19,914 nt of DNA from JBDKTH01 sp964558295 (GCA_964558295.1 CAZLDQ010000104.1:1-19914), one strand, 5' to 3'. Shown: positions 1 to 7,409, numbered from the stretch's first letter. Notes: generated from the sequence alone by a model not told the origin. Translations and numbers: made by a program.

Positions 1-1
1 C

Positions 2-1339
2 ATCAGCTTCCTGGCCCTGCCCGGCAAGGCCTTTGCTGCCGACTGGAGCCCCTTTGCCCTGAGTCTCTCGCTCCCCCTGGCCGCGTTGGTCGCCACACGT
101 TGGTTTATCCCGTTCTATCGCCGCTCTGGCGAAATCTCCGCCTACAACCACTTGGAGCATCGTTTCGGCCCCTGGGCAAGGACCTATGCGACCCTCTGCT
201 ACCTCCTGACCCAAGTCGCCCGGATGGGTTCGGTGATGTATCTGCTCGGTTTGCCGCTCTACCATCTCCTGGGATGGGACCTCCGGGTAATCATCGTCGT
301 CACTGGCGTCTTGACCACGCTCTACACTTGCCTGGGCGGGATCGAAGGGGTGATCTGGACCGACGCCGTGCAAAGCCTCGTCCTGATCGCCGGCGCACTG
401 GCCTGCGTGCTGATGATCCCCTTCGACATGCCCGAGGGACCGGGACAACTCTTCCGCATTGCCCACGAACACGGCAAGTTCAGCCTGGGCAGTTTTGGCC
501 CGAGTCTGACGGAGGCGACGTTCTGGGTGATTCTTGTCTACGGACTGTTCATCAACCTGCAGAATTTCGGCATCGACCAGAGCTATGTGCAGCGTTACCA
601 GGCAGCCCGCTCCGAGCGTGAGGCCGACAAGTCGGTCTGGCTGGGAGCCCTCTTGTATATCCCGGTTTCCGCCTTCTTCTTTTTCATCGGCACGGCCCTG
701 TTCGCCTACTACACGGCCCAGCCCGACCTGTTGCCCACGACGCTCCACGCGGAGATTGCCGCGGGCAAGGGGGACAATGTCTTTCCGTATTTCATCGTCG
801 ACCGCCTCCCCATGGGCTTCACCGGCCTGCTGATCGCGGCCATCTTCTCGGCCGCCATGAGCACGCTCAGCAGCAGCCTCAACGGCGCGGCCACGCTGAC
901 CTTGACGGACCTCTACAAGCGTTTCGTGCGTCCCGCGGCCAGCGAACGCGAGTCGATGCTCGTGCTCTATACGAGCACCGTGGCCTGGGGGGTCATTGGC
1001 ACCAGTACGGCCCTAGCCATGATCCATGTCCAAAGCGCCTTGGACGCCTACTGGCAATTGGCCGGCATTTTCAGCGGCGGGATGCTGGGGCTCTTTCTCC
1101 TGGGGCTCATCTCGCGGCGTGCCCAGAACCCGGCCGCCGCGACCGGCGTGACGCTCGGCCTTCTGGTGATCGTCTGGATGACCTTCTCGCCGCGTCTCCC
1201 CGAGTCGCTCGCCATGCTGCGCAACCCGTTGCACAACTTCCTGATCATCGTGATCGGCACCTTGACGATCCTCCTGGTCGGCCTGGCTGTCAGCCGCCTC
1301 TCCGGCCGGCCGCCGGTTGACCTCCCGGGGAAGAGGTAA
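2..1339 (+). CDS. Sodium:solute symporter family (SSS/SLC5) transporter, 5' truncated by window edge
   Basis: This is an integral membrane transporter expected to couple Na+ entry to uptake of an organic solute; the substrate cannot be read from the sequence. The frame is open from the first bases of the window, so the true start lies upstream. A TTG at 86 is only an internal codon. About 445 residues are visible, made of repeated hydrophobic helices. Family-typical segments are GGIEGVIWTDAVQ (window residues about 112-124), NFGIDQSYVQRY (about 188-199) and AAIFSAAMSTLSSSLN (about 279-294); the Ser/Thr-rich helix last named is where SSS proteins bind sodium. The C-terminus is a short, charged tail. 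The stop is TAA at 1337-1339, directly followed by a long palindrome. A sugar or sialic-acid-type substrate would be a guess based on the glycosidase downstream. Confidence 0.9.
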   Translation: MSFLALPGKAFAADWSPFALSLSLPLAALVATRWFIPFYRRSGEISAYNHLEHRFGPWARTYATLCYLLTQVARMGSVMYLLGLPLYHLLGWDLRVIIVVTGVLTTLYTCLGGIEGVIWTDAVQSLVLIAGALACVLMIPFDMPEGPGQLFRIAHEHGKFSLGSFGPSLTEATFWVILVYGLFINLQNFGIDQSYVQRYQAARSEREADKSVWLGALLYIPVSAFFFFIGTALFAYYTAQPDLLPTTLHAEIAAGKGDNVFPYFIVDRLPMGFTGLLIAAIFSAAMSTLSSSLNGAATLTLTDLYKRFVRPAASERESMLVLYTSTVAWGVIGTSTALAMIHVQSALDAYWQLAGIFSGGMLGLFLLGLISRRAQNPAAATGVTLGLLVIVWMTFSPRLPESLAMLRNPLHNFLIIVIGTLTILLVGLAVSRLSGRPPVDLPGKR

Positions 1340-1343
1340 GGCC

Positions 1344-1469
1344 GAATGACGAAGGGCGAAAATCAAATGACGAAGGAATGACGAAAGCCAAAGCACGAAT
1401 GGTCATCGACCGCTTCGTACTTCGTCCTTCGTGCTTCCTTCGTCATTTGATTTTCGTCCTTCGTCATTC
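1344..1469. repeat. 126-bp near-perfect palindrome built from AATGACGAAGG-like units
   Basis: The outer arms 1344-1378 and 1435-1469 are 35 bp long and complementary at 34 positions. Pairing continues with mismatches to the centre near 1406 (GGT at 1401-1403 with ACC at 1409-1411). Each arm is itself made of the repeated word AATGACGAA or ACGAAGG. The element begins 5 bp after the symporter stop, so its transcript could fold into a long hairpin that ends or protects that mRNA. There is no T-tract after it, so it is not a standard intrinsic terminator. From memory, similar TTCGTCATTCG-type repeats recur between genes in planctomycetes; this was not checked by search. Confidence 0.85.
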
Positions 1470-1651
1470 GTCCTTCCATCCTTCCTGTTCTCGTGACTCC
1501 AAGAATTTTTCCTTGCAATTGTGCCACCCCATCCGCTACGTTCAATCATGGCAGTCTCCACGAGTGCCGTTTTGCTGTTTGACAATTTATCCCCCCCCCG
1601 AAGCCCGCCAGAGGTCAGTCGCTCGCCCCGCGCGACCCTCTTCCCGGAGGT

Positions 1652-1681
1652 TTGCTCTCGGCCCCCCGGTCCGGGTACAAT
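1652..1681 (+). promoter_or_regulatory. Possible sigma70-type promoter of the glycoside hydrolase gene
   Basis: TTGCTC at 1652-1657 and TACAAT at 1676-1681 are separated by 18 bp. The -10 matches the consensus at 5 of 6 positions and the -35 is weak. Initiation near 1688 would give a leader of about 40 nt, which includes AAAGGAG before the GTG at 1730. The same -35 word with an 18-bp spacer occurs before the gene at 15212. Confidence 0.4.
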
Positions 1682-1729
1682 GGCCGGCGGCGTGGATTCC
1701 CCATTCCTTTGCAGCAAAGGAGATCGGCA

Positions 1730-2818
1730 GTGAACCAACAACCTCTGAAGAGTACCTCCATTTCGCGGCGACATTTCCTGGCCTCAACGGCCGGGGCAAC
1801 TGCTGCGGTAACCCTGGGCCCTGCCGTTTGTCGCGCTGCAGAAGAACCAGTCGCCACACTGACTGAGTCGCCCTGGTCAAAAATTCGCGGGTTCAACTAT
1901 CAACCGAGTTATGGCAGCAATGGATTTGAACTCTGGCAGCAGTTCGACGCCGCAGTAATTGACCGCGAGTTGGGACAGGGCAAGAAGTACTTTCCAGGCA
2001 TGAACGGCCTGCGCTGGTGGCTTTCTTGGGACTCCTTCCTTCGCAATCCCAAGCGCTACGCGGACAACTTCGAGACAGCCTTGACGCTGGCCGACAAATA
2101 CCAGTGCAAAGTGATGCCCGTGCTCTTCAACCGCTGGCATGATTCGCTGCTCGACTACGGCGGGATCTATGTGGATCACTTCTTGCCCCGGGCGAGTTGG
2201 GTCCAGCGCGGCACGATGTTCGACGCTTTTTTGGACACGATCGTCGGCGGTCACAAGAACGATCCGCGAATCCTCGCCTGGGACCTCTGCAACGAGCCGT
2301 TTTCCTACAGTTGCCCGCCGGGAATGTACCCCGAGATCGACAAAGCCGAGTTGGCCTGGCTCACGGGACTCTATAAGCACTGCAAGAAGCTCGGCGCCGC
2401 AGCTCCGATCACCGTGGGCATTCACCCGGGCGTGCCCCTGGAAAAGGTCGAGTCGATCAGCGACCTGTTGAGCATCCACCCCTACTTTGTCCACAACCGA
2501 CCCAACGCCGACAAGGCAGCCTACGAAAAAAGCCTCGACCGCGATGTGGCTTTTGCCGAGCGGGTCAAGAAACCGCTTCTGGCGACCGAATGCTGCTGGG
2601 GTTCGCTGGACGATCAGGTCCGTGTGGAGACGATCCGTTACACGCTGGAGAATCTCAAGCAGCGCAAGATCGGCTGGCTCGTGTACCTCTTGCACCACAG
2701 CCTGATCGCCGATGCCCATCGGCCCGAGTTCGGCCCGGTCGGTCCGCCCGAGTACCTTGGCTTCATCGAGGCCGACGGAAGTCTCCGTAAAGGGCACGAG
2801 ATCTTCAACGCCTTCTGA
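1730..2818 (+). CDS. Tat-exported glycoside hydrolase, cellulase-like (clan GH-A, GH5-like)
   Basis: This is predicted to be a retaining glycosidase acting outside the cytoplasm; the substrate is unknown. GTG at 1730 is chosen as start because AAAGGAG (1716-1722) sits 7 nt before it and it places a twin-arginine signal at the N-terminus: SRRHFL at residues 12-17, a hydrophobic stretch, and an AVCRA cleavage-like site near residue 36. An in-frame start at 1652 would add 26 residues in front of the signal and is unlikely. The mature part has the (beta/alpha)8 clan GH-A layout. WDLCNEP holds the Asn-Glu pair with the probable acid/base E189, and PLLATECCWG holds the probable nucleophile E287. 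The length of 362 aa fits a single catalytic domain with no carbohydrate-binding module. Its stop at 2816-2818 directly touches the stop of the convergent VOC gene. Confidence 0.85.
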   Translation: MNQQPLKSTSISRRHFLASTAGATAAVTLGPAVCRAAEEPVATLTESPWSKIRGFNYQPSYGSNGFELWQQFDAAVIDRELGQGKKYFPGMNGLRWWLSWDSFLRNPKRYADNFETALTLADKYQCKVMPVLFNRWHDSLLDYGGIYVDHFLPRASWVQRGTMFDAFLDTIVGGHKNDPRILAWDLCNEPFSYSCPPGMYPEIDKAELAWLTGLYKHCKKLGAAAPITVGIHPGVPLEKVESISDLLSIHPYFVHNRPNADKAAYEKSLDRDVAFAERVKKPLLATECCWGSLDDQVRVETIRYTLENLKQRKIGWLVYLLHHSLIADAHRPEFGPVGPPEYLGFIEADGSLRKGHEIFNAF

Positions 2819-3187
2819 TTACTTGACCCCGTCTTGTTCCCAGATGGCGAAGCTATTCCCCTCCGTATCGAAGCACACGGCCAGGTGGCCATATCCGGGA
2901 AAAGATGTCTTGGGCATGTACACCTGGCCGCCGAGCTTCTCGACTTTTTCCAAATAGTCGTCAATCGACGGAACGCCAAAGTAGATCAGGATCGGCTGGC
3001 CGAGGTGTTTGCGGAACGACATCCCCCCGCCGGCCCCCGGTTGGCCGCGGGCGTCCTCGGTGTCCCAAAGCCAGTAGTCGATCGGCAGCGGAGCCTTTGC
3101 CATCTTCCAGCCGAACAGGGTTTCATAGAACTGCTGCGCGCGCTGCTGATCGTCGACGGGAATTTCGAAATGCACCACGGTTGACAT
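2819..3187 (-). CDS. VOC superfamily protein (glyoxalase/bleomycin-resistance fold)
   Basis: This is a small 122-aa protein of one VOC module, expected to dimerise and to bind a metal and a small molecule; the reaction cannot be inferred. ATG at 3187 is preferred over the upstream in-frame start at 3235 because AAGGAG lies 6 nt before it and MSTVVHFEIPVDD is the usual start of this family. Visible family signatures are VVHFEIPVDDQQRAQQFYE at the N-terminus (a potential metal-ligand His), GGQVYMPKT in the middle, and YGHLAVCFDTEGNSFAIWE near the end (a second potential ligand Glu). A TAGAAT at 3250-3245 on this strand could be its -10 box, but no good -35 is seen. It is convergent with the hydrolase with zero bases between the two stop codons. 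Confidence 0.85.
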   Translation of the reverse strand: MSTVVHFEIPVDDQQRAQQFYETLFGWKMAKAPLPIDYWLWDTEDARGQPGAGGGMSFRKHLGQPILIYFGVPSIDDYLEKVEKLGGQVYMPKTSFPGYGHLAVCFDTEGNSFAIWEQDGVK

Positions 3188-3285
3188 ACAATGCTCCTTC
3201 AGCCCCTCTGAGCCAGTTGGTGTTTTCAAACGCATAGCGTCCGAATTCTAGCCCGCCGGAGCCACAAAAACAGTCCGCCCCGCCC

Positions 3286-3583
3286 GGAGCCTAGGCATCT
3301 TGCTTGGCCCGTACCCCAAGCATCTTGCTTGGCCCGTAGCCTAAGCATCCTGCTTGGGTCGTAGCCTAAGCATCTTGCTTGGGTCGTAGCCTAAGCATCC
3401 TGCTTNNNNNNNNNNNNNNNNNNNNNNNNNNNNNNNNNNNNNNNNNNNNNNNNNNNNNNNNNNNNNNNNNNNNNNNNNNNNNNNNNNNNNNNNNNNNNNN
3501 NNNNNTGCTTGGGTCGTAGCCTAAGCATCTTGCTTGGGTCGTAGCCTAAGCATCCTGCTTGGGCCTTACATCCTGCTTAGGCC
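3286..3583. repeat. 25-bp tandem repeat array with assembly gap
   Basis: Units begin at 3286, 3311, 3336, 3361 and 3386 (cut by Ns), then resume at 3506 (partial), 3516 and 3541, with a degenerate 18-bp end at 3566-3583. The unit starts GTAGCCTAAGCAT and ends TGCTTGGGTC. Each unit holds a short inverted repeat, as in CCAAGCATCTTGCTTGG, so every copy can form a small hairpin. Units alternate between CATCTT and CATCCT, so the recent unit of expansion appears to be a 50-bp dimer. The true copy number is unknown because of the gap. It is not CRISPR-like, as there are no unique spacers. Confidence 0.9.
3406..3505. other. Assembly gap of exactly 100 N
   Basis: One hundred Ns fall inside the tandem array, a conventional placeholder for an unknown gap length. 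The flanking bases TGCTT are identical on both sides (3401-3405 and 3506-3510) and are in phase with the 25-bp unit, so the gap was probably caused by the repeat itself. Confidence 0.98.
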
Positions 3584-3642
3584 TTGCTCACCGCCCCGTC
3601 CAGCACATAATGAGCCGTACCAAGTTTTTTGAGAAACCAAAC

Positions 3643-3676
3643 CTGCAGCGAACACCCTCCGCGGCGTTCCCTACAG
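3643..3676. repeat. Interrupted inverted repeat, 14-bp arms
   Basis: The arms CTGCAGCGAACACC (3643-3656) and GGCGTTCCCTACAG (3663-3676) match at 11 of 14 positions around a 6-nt loop. The core pairs fully on the minus-strand RNA if one G-U pair is allowed. The word GGGAACGCC with its inverted partner resembles short dispersed palindromes I associate with planctomycete intergenic DNA, from memory only. Confidence 0.6.
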
Positions 3677-3694
3677 AAGTCTTTTCCGGTTTTG

Positions 3695-3728
3695 TTCAGC
3701 AAAACCCATAAGGCGGCTTTTTGCTGAA
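3695..3728. repeat. Inverted repeat with 10-bp perfect stem
   Basis: TTCAGCAAAA (3695-3704) pairs with TTTTGCTGAA (3719-3728) around a 14-nt loop. It lies about 240 bp downstream of the carbonic anhydrase stop on that gene's strand. There is no clear U-run after the stem, so terminator function is doubtful. Confidence 0.6.
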
Positions 3729-3968
3729 GGGACACTTGATTCCGGAGGCAACTCGCATGTGAACGACTCATCTACTGAGCGTCGTGATCGTCTTCTTGGT
3801 GAACGCGGCTGGCGGCGCGATCAAGTCCCTCGACGCCTCGGGCGCGGCCCAAGGGGTCTCTTCCGACGGCCATGGATTCCGTTTCCCGCTGGCGATTTGC
3901 GATAGGGATCGTTGTACCTGCCCGGCCTGTCGCTTTCCATGCGATCGAGGACCCAGGTCTCGTCAGTT

Positions 3969-4616
3969 TCATCCGGTTGGACCGTTCACGGCCGCCCGGT
4001 AGCGCGGCGCGACCTCCTCGGGACTGGTGATGCAGACGTCCAGGTCGCGGAGCAGTCCGTCGGTCAGGCTGTAGATCCAGCCGTGGACGGCCAGCCCCTG
4101 CCCGCGCGCCCAGGCCCCTTCGACGATCGTCGTCTGGCAGACGTTCACCACTTGCTCGATCACGTTCAACTCGCAGAGCCGTTCGATTCGCTTCTGCTCC
4201 TCGGGGATGGCGGCCAGGAGTGTCTCGTGCTTGCGGATCACGTCTTGCACATGGCGCAACCAGTTGTCGATCAGGCCGTGCGATCGATTCTCCAGGGCCG
4301 CCCTGACGCCCCCGCAGCCGTAATGTCCACAGACAATAATGTGCTCGACCTGGAGCACGTCCACCGCATACTGGAGGACGGACAAGCAGTTCAGGTCCGT
4401 GTGGATCACCAGATTGGCCACGTTGCGATGGACGAACAATTCGCCCGGCAGAAGGCCGACAATCTCGTTGGCCGGGACCCGGCTGTCGGAACAGCCGATC
4501 CAGAGGAACTTGGGCGACTGCTGCCGGGCCAACGCGGCAAAGAACTCAGGGTCACGAGCCCGAAGCGCCTCGGCCCAGGCGCGGTTGTTCTCAAACAGTG
4601 TGCGGAGTGTACGCAT
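3969..4616 (-). CDS. Beta-class carbonic anhydrase
   Basis: This is a cytoplasmic zinc enzyme that interconverts CO2 and bicarbonate. All hallmarks are present: GCSDSRVP with zinc ligand C42 and the D44-R46 dyad, then HYGCGG with zinc ligands H98 and C101. The length of 215 aa is typical of the Can/CynT group. ATG at 4616 has AGGAGA six to seven nt upstream on the minus strand. It lies 62 bp downstream of the transglutaminase-like gene in the same direction and could be cotranscribed. However, a TGATATACT extended -10-like sequence (4652-4644 on this strand) in that gap may give it its own promoter. Its last four bases overlap an ATG of a short downstream frame that I do not consider a supported gene. 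Confidence 0.95.
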   Translation of the reverse strand: MRTLRTLFENNRAWAEALRARDPEFFAALARQQSPKFLWIGCSDSRVPANEIVGLLPGELFVHRNVANLVIHTDLNCLSVLQYAVDVLQVEHIIVCGHYGCGGVRAALENRSHGLIDNWLRHVQDVIRKHETLLAAIPEEQKRIERLCELNVIEQVVNVCQTTIVEGAWARGQGLAVHGWIYSLTDGLLRDLDVCITSPEEVAPRYRAAVNGPTG

Positions 4617-4643
4617 CGGTTCTCCTAGGGTAATGCCCCTGGC

Positions 4644-4652
4644 AGTATATCA
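4644..4652 (-). promoter_or_regulatory. Extended -10-like box before the carbonic anhydrase gene
   Basis: On the minus strand TGATATACT combines TATACT (5 of 6 to consensus) with the TGn extension. No good -35 is visible, which fits an extended -10 promoter. It would start transcription about 20 nt before the ATG at 4616. Confidence 0.35.
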
Positions 4653-4678
4653 GCCAGCGGCGCGGGGGCGAAGGGCGC

Positions 4679-5758
4679 CTACGATCCTCTTTCAGTAAGA
4701 AACCGGCAACCGGCCTCCAGTCGGGCCGGCTTGCCGTCATACCAGACCCAGTAGGCATACTCCTGAAGAAAATCCATCTTCAGATCGACCACTTGGTGGT
4801 CGTAGCCCACCGTGACGGTCACCCGCTGATTCAAGTCCGGTAGGTTGCCGAACCATTCGGTCAAATCGTTCCGCGGGTCGTCGCCCGACGACGGATCGAC
4901 CGGCACCCACCCCACGCCAGGCAGGTAGAACTCAGACCAGACGTGGGGCGATAATTCCTTCTTCGTCCAGAAGCCGACTTGGCTGCGTGCTGGAATCCCT
5001 GCCGCGCGGCAGAGGGCCACAAACAAGGCCGTATACTCGCAGCATTCGCCGCGTCTGGTGCGCAACAGGTCCAACGCCCCCCAGAGCTTGCTCACCCGCC
5101 CACGCTCGGCATTTGACTGGTACGTGCTATGCTCCAACACCCACTTGTAAATCGCCCAAGCCACGTCGTAAGCCGGAGCCTTTGGATCGATCCCGTCGGG
5201 AAACAGTTGACCCAACGCCGCTCGCAGCTCCGGATGGTCGCTCTCCACGAGCGTTTCCGGCCGCAGGTAGATCGCCACCGAAGCGTCGGGGTTGGTCAGC
5301 CGGCCAAACTCCACTTGGCGCACTCGCGCCACGTCAAACACGAGATTTGCGACGTCGACCTCGTAGGTTAGACTCACCCGCCATTCCTGCACCACCGCCG
5401 GGCGCTTCAAATCGATCTTCATCACCGGCTGGCCAAACGGCTCGCTATTGGCCAGGACAAACCGCGAATTGGTCGTCCGGATCGGCAGCGGTTGTACCTG
5501 GAGCGGAGCGATTTGAACAGTCGGCTCTCCCTGAACCCGTTGGTGAGGTAAATTCACCGGGACTGGAACCACCAGGGCCACTCGTGAGAACGGGCTCCGG
5601 CCGACTGGCGTCAGTGTCACCTCATGAGTCACCCGGTAATGACGTGTCCCCCTCACACCAAACACCGACCGGCCCGCTGCCGTCTCTTCCGCCCCGGCGT
5701 CTACACTCACCGTCATCAGTGCAATCAAGGCGATTGCGTTCCAACCGATCCGCTGCAT
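4679..5758 (-). CDS. Exported transglutaminase-like cysteine protease-fold protein
   Basis: This 359-aa protein has a bacterial transglutaminase-like domain. It may act as a protease or amidase outside the cytoplasm; the substrate is unknown. ATG at 5758 is chosen because GGAGGAGGAG lies directly before it and it opens a classical signal peptide (MQRIGW, a hydrophobic core, and a cleavage-like site after about A23). The longer frame to 5920 has no such support. Residues 30-190 form a beta-rich N-terminal region. The catalytic triad is visible as C239 in RRGECCEYTALF, H272 in SPHVWSEFYLPGVGW, and D288 in VPVDPS. A short beta-rich tail follows. It is divergent from the DUF1559 gene across 245 bp and has the carbonic anhydrase gene 62 bp downstream. 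Confidence 0.85.
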   Translation of the reverse strand: MQRIGWNAIALIALMTVSVDAGAEETAAGRSVFGVRGTRHYRVTHEVTLTPVGRSPFSRVALVVPVPVNLPHQRVQGEPTVQIAPLQVQPLPIRTTNSRFVLANSEPFGQPVMKIDLKRPAVVQEWRVSLTYEVDVANLVFDVARVRQVEFGRLTNPDASVAIYLRPETLVESDHPELRAALGQLFPDGIDPKAPAYDVAWAIYKWVLEHSTYQSNAERGRVSKLWGALDLLRTRRGECCEYTALFVALCRAAGIPARSQVGFWTKKELSPHVWSEFYLPGVGWVPVDPSSGDDPRNDLTEWFGNLPDLNQRVTVTVGYDHQVVDLKMDFLQEYAYWVWYDGKPARLEAGCRFLTERGS

Positions 5759-5911
5759 CTCCTCCTCCAATACCAGCCTACCAGAATTTCCTATTTCTAC
5801 ATTCCAATGGCAATTCTCATAGCACATTTGGGGGGTCATCCTCGCGCCATGTCCAATCGAACCGTAACAGTATCTCCGTGTCTCATGTTCCACGAGGAAG
5901 GAACAAATTCT

Positions 5912-5940
5912 TTGAGCCAAAAAACACGACGAAGTATAAT
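5912..5940 (+). promoter_or_regulatory. Sigma70-type promoter of the DUF1559 gene
   Basis: TTGAGC (5912-5917) and a perfect TATAAT (5935-5940) are separated by exactly 17 bp. Initiation near 5947 would give a leader of about 57 nt rich in pyrimidines, ending in GGGGTGA before the ATG at 6004. It is the best promoter match in the window. Confidence 0.65.
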
Positions 5941-6003
5941 GGCGGCGTTACCTAGGGGATTTCTTCTCTCTTCTTTTGGTCCTTATTTTGGCCGGGGTGA
6001 CTT

Positions 6004-7041
6004 ATGAATCTGACAGCTTCAGGATCGTCGGAACATCCGCATCGACAGGGCTTCACGCTCGTCGAACTCCTGGTGGTGATCGCCATCATCGGGATCTTGA
6101 TCGCCCTGCTTCTGCCGGCCGTGCAGGCGGCCCGGGAAGCGGCCCGGCGCTCGCAGTGCACCAACCAACTTAAGCAGTTGGCCCTCGCAATGCACAACTA
6201 TCATGATGTGCACAAGACTTTTCCTCGAAATTCCTACGGCAAGCCGGGCTCGAATGGGTGGGAACGATTCTCTGCCAATGTGTCAATCCTCCCCTTCATT
6301 GAACAAGGCCCCCTCTACGATCAGTTTGATATGACCAAAACCTGGGGTGATAACCGCAATGGTCCAATGGCTGTACGCGTAGCGGCGTTCCTCTGTCCAT
6401 CGGCCAGACCATTCGTTCGCGGGACAGTGGCGACCGACTGGGCCGGGCCAGGAACCAACTACGCCTGGTGCTCTGGGAGTTCCGTCTACACGGCCGGCGG
6501 CGGGAACGACACGTATCAGAACGGGATGCTCAATAACCACATTGAACACCGCATGGCCGACGTGACCGACGGGTTGTCGAACACGCTCCTGGCTTCAGAA
6601 ATCCTCTCTGGTGACGGCAATACGAACTCGCCCACCTACCCGTTCGATATCTTTTATAGCAGCAACAGCATCTTTGATTCCGTGGCCGACAAGCGTTTTC
6701 CTAGCCAAGCTGATCTGGCCACGATCGGTCAAGCGTGTCAGTCGCCATCGGGCGAACTGAGCAACAACGGAACACTTTGGGCCTGGTACGCTCATGCCCA
6801 GTCGTTGTTCAACGCCGCCGCACCGCCAAACTGGCAGTATCCCAGTTGTGGCGGCACTTGCTGCCCGGGGGGTGCCCATGACTGGGGCTACGGGATCATT
6901 CCCCCCCGCAGTCTCCATCCCGGCGGTGTCAATGCCGCGCTCGGCGACGCTTCTGTCCGCTTCATCAGCAGCACCGTCGATACCTTGACCTTCCAACGGC
7001 TCGGTGCGCGCAACGATGGCAATCCGGTCGGCGAGTTCTAA
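6004..7041 (+). CDS. DUF1559 domain protein with type IV pilin-like N-terminus
   Basis: This 345-aa member of the DUF1559 family is greatly expanded in planctomycetes. Its N-terminus QGFTLVELLVVIAIIGILIA is a prepilin methylation signal: cleavage is expected between G16 and F17, with E22 as the usual glutamate at mature position +5-6, followed by one long membrane helix. LLPAVQAAREAARRSQC continues the helix as in other family members. The C-terminal part contains SLHPGGVNAALGDASVRFI, the characteristic DUF1559 end motif. The family is thought to form pseudopilin-like or surface structures, but no biochemical role is established. GGGGTGA precedes the ATG, and a strong promoter lies at 5912-5940. 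A lipoprotein gene follows after 50 bp, then a terminator, so the two genes probably form one transcript. Confidence 0.93.
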   Translation: MNLTASGSSEHPHRQGFTLVELLVVIAIIGILIALLLPAVQAAREAARRSQCTNQLKQLALAMHNYHDVHKTFPRNSYGKPGSNGWERFSANVSILPFIEQGPLYDQFDMTKTWGDNRNGPMAVRVAAFLCPSARPFVRGTVATDWAGPGTNYAWCSGSSVYTAGGGNDTYQNGMLNNHIEHRMADVTDGLSNTLLASEILSGDGNTNSPTYPFDIFYSSNSIFDSVADKRFPSQADLATIGQACQSPSGELSNNGTLWAWYAHAQSLFNAAAPPNWQYPSCGGTCCPGGAHDWGYGIIPPRSLHPGGVNAALGDASVRFISSTVDTLTFQRLGARNDGNPVGEF

Positions 7042-7091
7042 CGGCGATTTGATTAGCAGTCATCCAATACAGTGTTACAAGGAATCCGAAT

Positions 7092-7409
7092 ATGATGCGC
7101 ATGTTCCGGGCGATGGGAGCCCTGATCCTAGCCGTCGCCGTGCTGGCCGGTTGCAACCCAAGCGGCGTGGAAGTACGAACCTACCAAATCAAGAAGGCCT
7201 CGGGCCTCGACCAGGCCAAGCAACTGCTCCAGACGTATGCCAACGGCGCCCCGCTGGGCAGCGAAGTGACAAGCTATCCGCAAATCATCGAGCAAGTCAA
7301 AAAAGACGATCCTCAGAAAGGCGAGCTTCTCGAAAAGGGCTTCGCCGAACTCCAGCAGGCCGGCGCAGGTTGCGCGGAGAAGGCCAAGGCCCTGTTGAAA
7401 CAGCTCTGA
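7092..7409 (+). CDS. Small lipoprotein, DUF1559-gene partner
   Basis: This is a 105-aa protein with a lipoprotein signal peptide. It has a short charged start, a hydrophobic run and the lipobox LAGC with the acylated Cys at residue 21 (counting from the first of two adjacent ATGs at 7092 and 7095). AAGGA at 7079-7083 fits the first ATG. The mature part of about 85 residues is mostly charged and helical in appearance, with one further Cys at 94. Small lipoproteins often follow DUF1559 genes in planctomycetes, which suggests a joint role at the cell envelope, but I recognise no domain. It shares the DUF1559 transcript and is followed 67 bp later by a terminator. Confidence 0.8.
   Translation: MMRMFRAMGALILAVAVLAGCNPSGVEVRTYQIKKASGLDQAKQLLQTYANGAPLGSEVTSYPQIIEQVKKDDPQKGELLEKGFAELQQAGAGCAEKAKALLKQL

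Larger units (their letters stand above)
1340..1729. other. 390-bp intergenic region: palindrome, C9 run, promoter-like sites
   Basis: No convincing gene was found. The left third is the 126-bp palindrome. A perfect TTGACA lies at 1579-1584 without a good -10 at the right distance and is followed by a run of nine C at 1591-1599. The likely promoter of the hydrolase is nearer the gene (1652-1681). Open frames here are short, mutually overlapping and reflect the repeat units. Confidence 0.7.
3188..3968. other. 781-bp repeat-rich intergenic region without a convincing gene
   Basis: From left to right it holds a 25-bp tandem array (3286-3583) interrupted by 100 Ns, an interrupted inverted repeat at 3643-3676, a second one at 3695-3728, and about 240 bp of unremarkable sequence before the carbonic anhydrase stop. 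Two short minus-strand frames (3771-3577 and 3972-3772) lack recognisable domains. The first runs through repeat sequence. Confidence 0.7.

Noticed and set aside
3286..3583. CRISPR array
   Set aside because: Repeats are contiguous 25-bp units with no unique spacers, and no cas genes are in the window.
3577..3771. 64-aa open frame on the minus strand
   Set aside because: It has no domain I recognise and no ribosome site, and it runs across the 3643-3728 inverted repeats into the degenerate end of the tandem array.
3772..3972. 66-aa minus-strand frame whose ATG overlaps the carbonic anhydrase stop as ATGA
   Set aside because: The overlap looks like coupling, but the translation is charged and featureless with no family resemblance. 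A chance overlap is more likely. Conservation in relatives would revive it.
3912..4628. 238-aa plus-strand frame opposite carbonic anhydrase
   Set aside because: The minus strand carries an unmistakable carbonic anhydrase with all zinc ligands; this frame is its shadow.
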